DNA of 64,000 nt. Source: Favolaschia claudopus (lineage: Eukaryota > Basidiomycota > Agaricomycetes > Agaricales > Mycenaceae). The stretch lies in assembly GCA_037176885.1 (NCBI GenBank), contig JAWWNJ010000174.1:62001-126000 (forward strand). Reading direction: 5' to 3'. The notes below the pieces were generated by a model. It saw nothing but the letters and a program-made list of their open reading frames with translations, was not told where the DNA came from and did not search any database. The position numbers were made by a program, and so were the translations under genes. Shown here piece after piece: positions 45,296 to 55,873 of the stretch (positions are counted from its first letter, which is position 1; each line of letters opens with the position of its first letter).

Positions 45296-45648
45296 CGTGA
45301 ACCGTTCGTCATTCTTGAACTCCCTACCAGTTATTCCTATTTCGTGTTCTCCCCGCTTTCAAAGCGTATCTTCTTTATTTTTGGATCACTCCGATATTCA
45401 AGGGGCCAACAGCTACAGCTGAGCGTCTCTCCATTATCATCCCGCTACGCTTCGATTTGTCCGACCCAAAAATACGAGCAAGTCTCAGAAAGACGGAGAT
45501 TCATCAGGTCCGTGCCATGCTCGCCTCTCTTCAAGCGAGAATATTAGCGCTGCGCGGCATCGTTCTGCCAATGTATATAAAGTTATATCACCCTTTATGA
45601 AGACGCTCCAGCTGACGACATACTTCCTGCTCTGCTACCCTCACCTCG
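45296..45648. other. Promoter region of the small secreted protein gene
   Basis: 353 bases upstream of the ATG at 45649. A TATATAAAG element at about 45573-45581 lies a plausible distance before the start. No other feature was seen. Confidence 0.5.
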
Positions 45649-46416
45649 ATGAAGTCCATCGCCCTTTTGGCTGCCCTCCTCAACGTCTTATTGATTGCTC
45701 AATTCGTTTGCAACTTTGGTGAGTTCAGATGAGAAATTCTTGCATGCGGCCCTCCGAGCGCTCATTATAAACACACCTGCCAGCCCAAGCGCGGGAAGTC
45801 ACCGCCATTCTCTACGACGTCGCCGATGGACCCTCTCCCTCACAGACTGAAATCGTCGTCGGCAGCACCTCCTTGTCCTTGGCCGGCGTCGATTTTTCCG
45901 ACCAAGAAACGACCTATGTCGCGGTGGAGGAGATAACGTCCTTGGTGTATGTAGAGGGGAGCACGACTATCACGGAGATTAGTGCGCCTACCACGATTAC
46001 TGGTGTGTATTCATCGCTTTAATCCAATTCTATACCTATCTGCATCTCCCACCTGATCGTATTTCTTCGTATAAAACCTGTCATTTATCTCACACATATC
46101 AACAGAAACAATCATGGAAAACGCCTTCGCGATCGTCGCAGGTGCTGCCCTCGTCGATGACGAAGGAAAAACCAGGATGGAGACGAAGTTATGTCAAATT
46201 GAACCCGTTGGATGGTATTATGCAGCTGCGTGTTACGTTACGGTTCCTGTTGGCGAGGGGACTGGAGAGACAACTGAACTCGTTACTTGGACTGGGAGTG
46301 ATGTGCCGGTGGAGACGTTGGTTGCAGATGTGCCGAATTCTGCGAGTGAAAGGAAGCCTGGTTTCATCTGGCTCTTGTCTCTCGTGGCTTTCATTTATAT
46401 TTACCTCAATATCTGA
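45649..46416 (+). CDS. Small secreted protein with C-terminal hydrophobic anchor
   Basis: Three exons. Exon 1 encodes the signal peptide MKSIALLAALLNVLLIAQFV. After the first intron, AQAREVTAILYDVADGP begins the mature part, with SLSLAGVDFSDQETTYVAVE and TSLVYVEGSTTITEISAPTT. Exon 3 (from about 46108) gives ENAFAIVAGAALVDDEGKTR, a GWYYAAACYVTV segment, ELVTWTGSDVPVETLVADVP and a C-terminal FIWLLSLVAFIYIYLNI preceded by a Ser-rich spacer, which suits GPI attachment or a membrane tail. About 200 residues, few cysteines, Thr/Val-rich. I recall similar GPI-anchored proteins in Agaricomycetes but cannot name a family. A TATA box lies upstream. The 230 bp repeat copy B begins two bases after the stop. 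Confidence 0.65.
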
Positions 46417-46417
46417 A

Positions 46418-46650
46418 TGCTAAATAATTTTGTGATTTTTGAGCAAATCTCAAGTTATATATGCATGAGCCATCAATTCAATGTGAGTATGGTATGGCAA
46501 AATGGTTGTGATTGGGTTTTGTTTCACAGCTTGCCTGTAGGCAAGCTGTACACCTACATCAACCTCGCCGCGGCATCCGAAAGTTCAACTTTCGCTCATG
46601 CCAGTTTCGTCGCTGATCAGGACAGCTCTGAGCTCTAATTGTCGTTTTTT
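46418..46650 (+). repeat. About 230 bp dispersed repeat, copy B
   Basis: Near-identical inverted counterpart of 35619-35846. Contains the same GTGAGTATGG...TTTCACAG intron-like segment, a hairpin CAGCTTGCCT/AGGCAAGCTG with a 2-base loop, and GAAAGTTCAACTTTC. After the intron-like acceptor, a frame reading NLAAASESSTFAHASFVADQ is shared by both copies and ends in TAA inside the repeat. It could be a tiny gene, the 3' exon of a duplicated gene, or a structured non-coding element. Confidence 0.75.
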
Positions 46651-46758
46651 CTGTTGTCATATCGCTCGCTTCAACGAAAATACCGAACGTCTCACAGTTA
46701 TCTGAATGGCCCACAATATCTGGGACACCTGTAAAGATGTAGCACATTACATTTCTCA

Positions 46759-49024
46759 TCATGCCCGTCGTGGGTATAGAATAATCTCTTCCTCGGTGTT
46801 CATGTCCGAGTCACTGAGCGCATTTGCGTCGCTTTCCGATTCTGAAGGATATGCGAACATGGGTTCTAAAACTCAACAAAAGGTAAATCAACTGACCATA
46901 CTCTGACTCAGACCTGTCCGAGTTGTAGGAGAAGAAATATTGGTGACGAACTACGGCGAGTTTGCACTGCAGAAGAGGATCGACGCCATTCGAAAGGCGG
47001 TATAGCGGATGCCCCAAGTGTTTTGCAACGTCCTGGCTTTCAGAATGAAACCCCTTCGCTTGATGGAACTCGCGAATACCCTCGTAGACACTCGGATCCC
47101 AATAGTGCCCGTGTGCTTCCATTCTGAGCTTTACCTCCGGGAAACCAAATTCACTCGCTTCTTCGTCCGTGAGCCGCTTGACACCAGATGGGTCGAAGGA
47201 CCAGCAGCGCGAAATGTCGGGGTGGCGAAGGCGGGCGCCGTTGTAAGACATTAGCTCGCGCATAGAGGGTAGGAACAGGAAGGCGTTGGAGGGAAGGGGC
47301 GTTGATTCCGAGGGTAACAATCGATAAATATATTTGACTTGTTGCACATAAGCTTATGTATCAAGGTCAACTCAAGAATTTTATAAACGACTTTCAAGGA
47401 AACGAACCATAATGGTTGGAATTCATGCCACTGCCGAGATGAGCTAGGATATAATTCGCCTGACTCAACCACGTCGATGCCGTTGGCCGGACCAGAGATA
47501 TCAACTGCCTCAGGATAGCGGGACGGTCAGGAGACCCGAAGTGTATTCTGTGCACGAAATCAATAAACAACAACGCTAAAGGTTTATGCAGGGAGATTTT
47601 ACCGTGTCCATCCATTCTCCAGCTCAATGACATCAAGATCCCCTTCCGAATCCAGTGGATGCATTTCCGCTTTACAATTCTGCAAGATCGCTACTTCTTC
47701 TGCGGGATCTGTAGAACGATTGATGATGCTCCCCAGTCGCACGGTAGAACCGCGGGATATAGGGACGAAATCGGACTGGGGAAGATACCTCTCGCAGATG
47801 AGGTGATACTCTGCGAGTCTCAAAAACGCCATCAACTGAAATTTTTGTAAAGGCGTGAGTAGGTGATTGTCTGGAAGACTCGGAGACAATGGGGGATCCT
47901 GATACTCCGCCGCTCGAGTCTGAATTATCAGTCCCTGCGACCCCGCTGGTCGGCTTAGTTCGATGCAGAGCTGACCGGTGACGGGTCGGATCCATAAAGT
48001 ACAGTGCAGTGTGGACAGCTGCGGTTATGTTAGACGATATGTACTGCGGGATTTGCCAGTGGATGAGTGCTGATTATATACTCACCAGTGCGGCGTGCAT
48101 CGCACGAGCAAGATACGCGCCGTGTATCTGGAATATTTTGTCAACGATTCGAGTCATGACTGGAATCTGAGCTATACTTCAAATTCTCGAATCTGGGGAA
48201 GCATTTATCACTCGAAGAAGATACAGTAACACCGTACTTGGTACTCACAACAAAAGCGTAGAAGTAAACAGTCGATATAGGTGAGTGCCGGTACTCGGGC
48301 AGCAGGGATCTCGCGGGTACCAATTCTACAAATATGCAATGGATCAGAGACCGGGTGAACCAAGGAGGGCAGAAGAGAGTCACCGTGATGGAAAATAGCG
48401 GCATAAAAGTTGGCCGACGTTGAAATTCCGTATAATTGGAGTACATTCGGATGTCTATATCAGTTGAGCTTTAAATCGAAAAAGGCGTGTGTCCGGCGGA
48501 CCGAAAATTTAGATACGGTGAGATATCCCCGTACCATTCCTAATAATAAAGAGTGAGGATATAAACGGAGAACAATAGCAAAAGGTTGGATGAGGCACCA
48601 CTCACCGATTCCGCTTCCTCCCCCTCGTATACGGCAACCGTCATGGTGGAATTGCGACCTTCAATGAGCGCAGAATGGACTCGTCGTATAGTAGCACCTC
48701 CGTGTCCACGAACTTGCAAGACGCCAGAATTCCTGCCGAGAACGATATCCCCGAGAGGGATTGTACGAAAATCTATGCAACGGGGTGAGTGCTGGGTGTA
48801 GAGGGTCAATGGCAGAGCATCATACGACGTACTCGAGGTATCTGTTTGGTGAATGTGCGTGACGCTCTGGAAGTGGCCGCCGTTGATGATGAACTGCGAG
48901 GCGTTTGGGAAAAAAGAGCCTGTGTATCTGCAGGAACAGATGGTTAATCGAGTTCGCAGCGATTAGGAGGGGTCGAGGCTGACCTTGGTTGCTCGTATCG
49001 TCCTCCATCCCCTGAGTCCTGCAT
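46759..49024 (-). CDS. Agaricomycete protein with NGGHF motif and kinase-N-lobe-like segment, function unknown
   Basis: Multi-exon gene from ATG at 49024: MQDSGDGGRYEQPRYTGSFF, then NASQFIINGGHFQSVTHIHQ, FRTIPLGDIVLGRNSG, IRRVHSALIEGRNSTMTVAV with YEGEEAES, and after an intron HPNVLQLYGISTSANFYAAI. These resemble the beta-3/alpha-C/HPN part of a protein kinase N-lobe, but the usual VAVK lysine is a Tyr (VAVYEG). Next come ELVPARSLLPEYRHSPISTV and helical segments with FQLMAFLRLAEYHLICERYL, WLSQANYILAHLGSGMNSNH and YIYRLLPSESTPLPSNAFLF, then HPDISRCWSFDPSG with RLTDEEASEFGFPEV, which I recall from many Agaricomycete proteins. A final intron joins an acidic tail (SESDANALSDSDMNTEEEII) ending at 46759. 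No catalytic loop is evident, so an enzymatic role is unlikely. Confidence 0.6.
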
Positions 49025-50140
49025 GGTGCTGTGAGAGATGCGTATGGGCAGCCTGAGAGCCTACTTGTCTTGAATCGAAGCAACATACAGCACGATGTCA
49101 GAAATACTGATGATGAGTCGCAATTTTAGATGCACCAGTGGCTGCTTTCGATGTGACAGACCGGGGCAGGTTCACACCAAGAACTCACTCGGAGAGGATG
49201 AGGATGAGGCGGCAAGCCGATCAATGGCAAGACTCGAGGCTGGGGGGGCTGATTCGGGGACCGAGGTGCTGCCAGTGCTTGAGTAGTAGTTGATCGTTTT
49301 CGAGCCCGGAGTGAAAGAAGTGATTCGCACGGCTCATGTGGGCTCAGGTGCTATGTCTGTGGTTCTGAGCCTAGGGGAATAAAATCGTCTTTTTCGAAAC
49401 GAAAAAAAGGATCCAAAGAGGGAGTCCGGGGGGACTCTGAGGAGGGACTTACACAAGAATGTCGAGCTCGTGTGCCTCATTTCTGCAACTCTACATTGTC
49501 AATGTCATTCGCTGGAAGCGTCAACATCGTAAGTACCCTCGTTCGGAGACGTGAAAGGCAAAGGAAAGAGCGGTGATTGACAGGAGTTTGTCCACGCTCT
49601 TGGTGCACGTCGACTGATGGCAGTGATGCCGACCGAACGCCTGACCGAAATCCGCCGGATTTGTTCCAATATCTTCCGAGTAAATTGCTGCAAAAATGCT
49701 CTGTAGTCCTCTTGAGAAGCCCCGCTGTTTGCACTCTTTATAGTTACAGAAATCCGGCAGCCGGGCCGCATCACCCCGTCATTGATTGATTGCCTGAACA
49801 TGCCGAGGTATAAGTCGTCAGCCGACTAAGCCGAGGTAAAGGGCTGATCGGAGCCGGAGTCTGCCGTTGACATCATGATATAGTGATCCTCGCCTTGATT
49901 CATTCAAGTCTGGGTGTACCGTTCGAACATAATCTGCCCTTGTCAATTGCGACATTCCAACCCCAACCAATATTTGCAGCTATATTGTTTGTTGCGTATT
50001 TTTCTCAAAGACAAATCTATCAACCATGGGCCGCAGTATATACTTCAAAATACGTGTAAGTTGAAGGTTATGATTCATTCTCTTTCGCTTCTTCGTCCTG
50101 GGCCTGCAAAAGCTATAATTGTTACAGTGAAATTAAAAGA
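49025..50140. other. Intergenic
   Basis: About 1.1 kb between the upstream flank of the previous gene and the 3' end of the NACHT-WD40 gene. No motif-bearing frame and no repeat recognised. Confidence 0.5.
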
Positions 50141-53100
50141 TCAGCAATTACGCACAACAGAGGAGGTTCTCTTGAAACAATTGAACCATTTCCGGCCCAT
50201 GAACTGTGGGTTGATTTCTAAATACGCGGCTGGTTTTCCATCCATGACTGCGATGGTTCGGCCCCAACATAATCGCCTCTGGGATGCCTCCGGTATCCAG
50301 ATTATCAAGTCTCTATCTGGCTCCGGCCCGCGAATCCAGCCATCGCTTGAAAGCTTGCAACCCTCCGGAAAATTACCTCGCGACACGCTGTCACTGTTGA
50401 TATCCCAGACTCGTACCGCCCTATCTCTAGAAGAAGATACCAGGCGGCGCCCATCGTTTGAGAATGCCACAGAGGTTATTGCATCGCGATGGCCAGTAAG
50501 AGCACCAAGAATCTGATTTCCAGTAGATGCATCCCAAATCTCGATATTTCGGCCGATGACTATCGCTATGCGAGTCCCATGAGCAGCAAGGCATTCAACT
50601 CTTGAAGAATTCTTGAGCAGATAATATTCATCCTGGATGGTAAAGTCCTGCGCCAAGGGCCACCGCATGACGCAGTTGTAGCAAGCAGCTACTAAGATGT
50701 GAGGTTCTGATGTAACCGCCAACGAATAAATACGACGGCTAGTGCGAGCGAGAAGGCGAGTCCAAAAGTCGCGTTTCCCAGATTTTACGCGATGAATGAA
50801 GATCGACTTGTCGAAGGACCCAGACAGGACGGTCTCGTCATCGAGAAATATAACGGAGGAAACGGATTCGCTGTGACCGGAGAATATCTGGCCGTGTTGC
50901 CGGCGAGTGCGGACATCGCAGAAAGCTACGGTTCCATCCTCGTAGCCTGAAGCGACAATGATTCCTCCTGGAGACACAGCTACAGAGGTCACTGGAGCGT
51001 CACTTTGGCGTGGCAGACGACTGGGGTGGTCAGGACTTTGATCCCATACATAGAGCGCGCCGCTGTGAGAACCAAAGACAAGAAGCTTCGAGGGCGAATG
51101 AAAAGCCAAGCAAGTGATAGAAGAGTCGCTTAACAATGGCGTTCGCACCGGTTTGCCAGTGTCGGGATTCCAGAAACGAAGGCTACCATCGTTTGAAGCG
51201 GATGCAACATGCCCTCGTTGGATGAATAGTGCAGAAAGCACGTCATCGACGTGCCCCTCGACGTGTTGAGCGACTTCATCACCGTGAGCGACGTAAACGA
51301 TATTGTTTAATACGTCGCGTCGTCCATCGCGCAGACCGTCTGGTGTCTGCATACGCAGAGACGTGCAGAAGTGTATCAACGGAGAGTACAGTTGATATAT
51401 CTTCGAGGTCGTAGGCGTGAAGTTGAGTGCGGATAGATAAACATGCGGAGCGCACTTTCTGATGCACTCTTCGAACGTCTCGATAAACGCCACCGCATCA
51501 TTGAGTAGTTTTTCCCAGGACGTATCCAGTCCCTGGTAAGCACCCGTCAGCATGTTAAACGTTGTTGAACATGGTGGAACACAGACGGAAATGAATTCCC
51601 TTGCCATCTTCAACTGAGGCAGTGCGTTAGGCATTTCTTTAACCAAGCTCAGTGTTTCGAGCCAGAACAAGAATTTTGTTTCCAAAAACTGCTTGAGAGC
51701 CACCAGGAGTTTCGAATCGCTGCGGTAAATTTCAAACACAGGTAGAGTATCCGCCCAATACTTGCACGCAAACGAGAGCTCCCCCGAGACCGTGGACGGT
51801 TGTTTCGGATTCGGTTGATAGGACGTTCGGAATTTGGAAGGATCGAAACGCAGATGGGAATTCAGGACCTGAAACAATGCCAGAGAGATAGACCGCATGT
51901 GTCGACTACGCTCGATCTGAAATCCGCGAGGACAAGACTTGGACCGCAAAAAGTCAACGAAGGACCGGTGACGGAATCCCAGGTACACCTTGTCTGACCA
52001 TAATACCGAGCGTAATTTATCGCATATGAAGTTGATCGTCGAAGTCCTAACGCCAAGGATGTTGAAAAGCGGGCTATGCTTTTCAAGCGGATGAAGGGCT
52101 GTGACGATCGCCCCGACAAAATCCTTGAATTCGCTGAGGAATTTAGAAGCCGATTCGTCGCCGAAAGATAGGCGGAGAACAGCGGTGTATAGATGTCTAA
52201 TGTCGCCCTCTATATCCATTTTGCCATACAGAATTGCACGGAGGGCCTCCTGCGGATCCGGCCTGTCGACAAATGTCACCACTGTGGCAGCCCAGACGAA
52301 GAGACCGTTTGCTTTGTTATTGAGATCTCGCATCTCATCCGGGACCGGCCAATCAGAAAGATGGTAATCTTTGCTGATTCTCTTGAATTCTCGGCGGAAG
52401 AATAATTCAATGTCCCGCTTGGCTTCATCGCCATCCAACTCCAATTCTAGACGAGTGCTAATTGGAGCCAGAACCTTGGAAATTCGGGTTTCGTCTCGAC
52501 TGGTGACAATCAGCCGTAGAGACGGTGGGAGGTTGGCCCATCGTTGAATCATGAAGAGGATATCCTCCACATCCTGCCCACGAGACCGAGTGAGCCCACC
52601 GCATTCATCAACGCCGTCGATAAGGACGACAAGAGATGGTTCGTTTTCTCGGTTTTTGGCGAAAACTTGTAATGGCTTGTAAATTAAGCGCCGAAACTGA
52701 GAGGGTATGCTTTCCGTTTCGAATTTCAGCGTCCGTGCACCCAGCTCAGCCTCCAAGGCTTTGACGAAACCCGGATCGTCGCAGAGATCGGCGCAGATGC
52801 TGCGCAACATCGTGGACGGCGAAGTGAAGTTTCCATCGTCGCGTGTAAAGAAGAAGCTAGCTCCCAAAGCTGCAGTCTTCTTGAGTCTTTCCACAGCGGA
52901 GCAAGCAACACAAGATTTGCCGCACCCCGGATGTCCGGTGATCCACAGGATATTGGGAAAATCTCGGGAAGCGGCAAACGAGGCAATTTCTTTCAGAGCG
53001 TGCTCGCGTGTGCCACTCAAACACCGTGGGATGGGGTGGACGCGATTAATTCCAGGGGGACGTATCTGATCTCGCAGATTGTTGTGGTATTTGCGAACTG

Positions 53101-54013
53101 GGATGGAAGTGGTTAGGGAATGCAATCGAATGGGACGGATTTCCACACCAAATTCGAATTGATCTTTCATCAGTTCGTGAACCATTCCAGTCTGCTTTAG
53201 GGTCTCGATGTCTACGCCAGTTCGGAATTGATCAGTCCAATCCTCAAATCGTTGTTTGAGTGCATTGTACTCCTTCATCTCGTTTGCAAATGAAAAAAGC
53301 CCTATACAGGACAAAGTAAGATGAGCAGTGAAACTTGATTCGAGGCTGTTCAGCTTACCGTGGCGCGAATATTTCGCAATGAGGCTTCCTGCATTCCGGA
53401 TGATCGGTTCGAGCCGTCGCAAAGTTTCTTGGAAATGCGGCACAGTTGCAAATAATCGAATGTGGTCGACATAAACAAGAAAGTTTCCCATTTCCTCCAG
53501 GAGGCTCAGCAGTTTGTCGTCCCATTCCTCGAGCTCGGCACAGATCTATTTATGATCATAATTCATAGGGCGACTTTGTATAGCTGCGTGGAACGCGCAC
53601 ATTGTAAATCTTTCCCAAACCCGTGGCAATGGCTTTCGCGGCTGGATGGTACTGAGCACAAATAGTTGAGCCTTTCATCAAGTGCGAATTATAATGTTTA
53701 CCTCGCTTGCAGCGCTGAACACCTTGGCAAAGTTTTCCAATAATTGCCGGGAACGACCCAGCCGTTCGAGCAGCCGAAAACGGCGCCGGACCCTTTCTTT
53801 GCTTTCGATGAGGATCGCCTCCGGCGCTTGAATTTCACTGTGATCTTCCATTGGCGTTAATTTCTCCTCTGTCCTTCGCTTTTTCATTCTTCCCCTTCTA
53901 TGAAGGGTGGCGTCCAACACATTACTTCCCCTCGTCGATCCGTTGTGAAGGCTGGTCCGCATCAAGTCCTGCCGCGCTTGAGTGGATGACTGATCCACGG
54001 CGGCGGCCGGCAT
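50141..54013 (-). CDS. NACHT-WD40 NLR-like protein
   Basis: Signal-transducing STAND NTPase of the HET-E/NLR type, likely involved in non-self recognition or programmed cell death. The main exon 50141-53491 is 1,100 codons long. Two upstream exons (AEYHPAAKAIATGLGKIYN; AELEEWDDKLLSLLEEMGNF) and a first one with LLERLGRSRQLLENFAKVFS join by GT-AG introns. Helical N-terminal domain, then Walker A GHPGCGKS, a sensor stretch, Walker B LVVLIDGVDEC, TSRDETRIS, a winged-helix-like FVDFLRSKSCPRGF, and a helical linker. Seven C-terminal WD repeats follow, e.g. VEGHVDDVLSALFIQRGHVA, FSGHSESVSSVIFLDDETVL and LTGHRDAITSVAFSNDGRRL, then a WNPDTGKP-to-DGWIRGP type ending. The repeats differ from one another, unlike the near-identical, fast-evolving repeats of HET-E. 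The open frame continues upstream of 54013. Confidence 0.88.
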
Positions 54014-55200
54014 AACAGGAAAATCTTCCTGTATTTGTTTTTGTGCGGACGGAGATATGATCTCACCATTGACGCTGGGAGGATCACGTCCGAGCCGAAT
54101 CGTGATCTCAGGAATCGCGGGGAAGACGTGTTCTGTACCGCTTAGCCTCGCACGCAGACTGAACGTAGGCAGCGCTCACCAATTGTCTCCGCCAATCCCG
54201 AGGAAAGGAGATGTTGAATTTCTGAAGCCGATACCGGCGAAGACTTGACTACGGTTCGAAGTGGCCACACATAGAACGGCCGTCGATACAGGCAAAGCTG
54301 CAAATCGACTTCTGGGTGCAATGGACTGCCACCGATGAACAAGATTCAGCGACGAGATTGATTAGCAGAGAGTAAAGAAATCGTACAAGACCGGAAATAC
54401 CACGATCTCTTGAGGATACTGATTGCGAAGCCGTCGTTCAAACGTAATAGAGCCGTCCGCAAGCAAGCAAAGATAGTAAAATCCGATACCCGCGCTTGCA
54501 TGGTTAACTTTCGCGTCTAGATGCAATCTGATTATTGATTTGGAACCAATCAAAGAATTCACGGGCCTGAGATATGAAGCAGAGGTCTGTGAAGCTAATA
54601 TTTAGCCACTCGAGAACCGATTTTCGCCCGGACTCACCCTGAATTCACCGGTGTTAGTTCGAACCGAAAGTCCAAAAGGCTCGTTAGCTAGATCAATGTG
54701 ATGTTCAGGAGATAATTGATTATTTATGCTTTTTCTTCTTACGGGGTTAAGTTCAATTTGAAGCGTAATATTGGCTCCTTCGTTTGTCGATTCGTCAGCT
54801 GTTTCGGTTCCACATATCAGCGTGGTGCGATATGCCAAGACGGACGAATTACCTTGTCGAACCTGCTTCACTATTTCTCTAAAGGCGACATTTCGAGATA
54901 CCGTTGATGTTTTGCTCCAGATTTGCTTGTTATGGATACAATGAATCGCAAGAAACGTCCCTCGTCGAATCCTGAAAGAAGGATTAGTATGCCGGTCGAA
55001 TCGTCAAGAAAATCAGTTCACACTACAGGATCCGCAAGCAATTTTCTGCGTTTTTTATTCCCCTCGAGATTGATGGTGTCCGATTTTACCCCGTCGACCA
55101 TCAAGGTGCAAGTAATTGACCCTTGAATACCAGAGCTCAAGACCACACCTGCCAGCGCATCATGAATTTGCGCTTATCGATATCGATATGGAGCACATAC
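54014..55200 (-). other. Probable further 5' exons of the NACHT-WD40 gene (C2-like N-terminus)
   Basis: The frame of the first listed exon stays open upstream (LSGTEHVFPAIPEITIRLGR), and before a GT-AG intron comes QVFAGIGFRNSTSPFLGIGG. Further up are NITLQIELNPVRRKSINNQL, SKTSTVSRNVAFREIVKQV and CTLMVDGVKSDTINLEGNKK, segments in the style of the C2-like N-terminal domains of Agaricomycete NACHT proteins. I could not fix all splice sites or the first Met, so the true gene start is probably near 55.1-55.2 kb. Confidence 0.5.
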
Positions 55201-55873
55201 TTGATATCTTTAGAGCGTTCAGGCCCATGGTGCGGAAAGAGGTTTGATTTGAGTAATGTACTGGCAGCAGTCGGGCACCTTGGGTTCGTCACCCCGGCAG
55301 AGTGTCTTCAAATATTGGCCGCGATGGTAAGAAAGAAGAGCTGAGAGAGAAAAGCGTCCATTACGTCGAATATCGCAAATCGAAGGATGCTTGAGGAAAG
55401 GCAGTCAAAAGCTTAATTTGCGGTGCACGCCGCCGGATCCGCGTTTGCGTGAAAGAATTGCGGAGCGTGCTTTACGGGAAGGTCCTGAGGAACGATTCGA
55501 AGATCGACCGGATGAGAGCAGGCGACAAAGCAAACAACCAGAGCCGGATTCAGACATTCCAAGGCGTGCAAGCAGGACGATGGAGGAGATTCAGGAAGAA
55601 AAGCGGGATCACTCGGAGAAGCAACGTAACTTTTGATGCGGAGCTTGCCGGGCCATATTCCGGTCTGGTAGCGACTTCGCAGAGCTTCGCAGACTGGAAA
55701 AACTTGATGACTTCCCTACGTTGCTCTGGACACTACGGGTGGAAGAACAAATTTCCGATGCGAGAAGAAATCTGATGATGCACCCCTAATTGTCAATCGC
55801 TGGTCAACGTTTGATCAAGCTCATTTCTGGGTTTTATCGCATCGCTGGTCACCGGTATGATTACAGCTAAGGC
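55201..55873. other. Intergenic
   Basis: Overlapping short frames at 55391-55775 are charged (Arg/Glu-rich) but carry no family motif. Nothing else was seen before the TIR element. Confidence 0.5.

Noticed and set aside
55391..55775. Two overlapping charged frames
   Set aside because: Overlap each other, compositionally biased, no family resemblance and no promoter or splice support.
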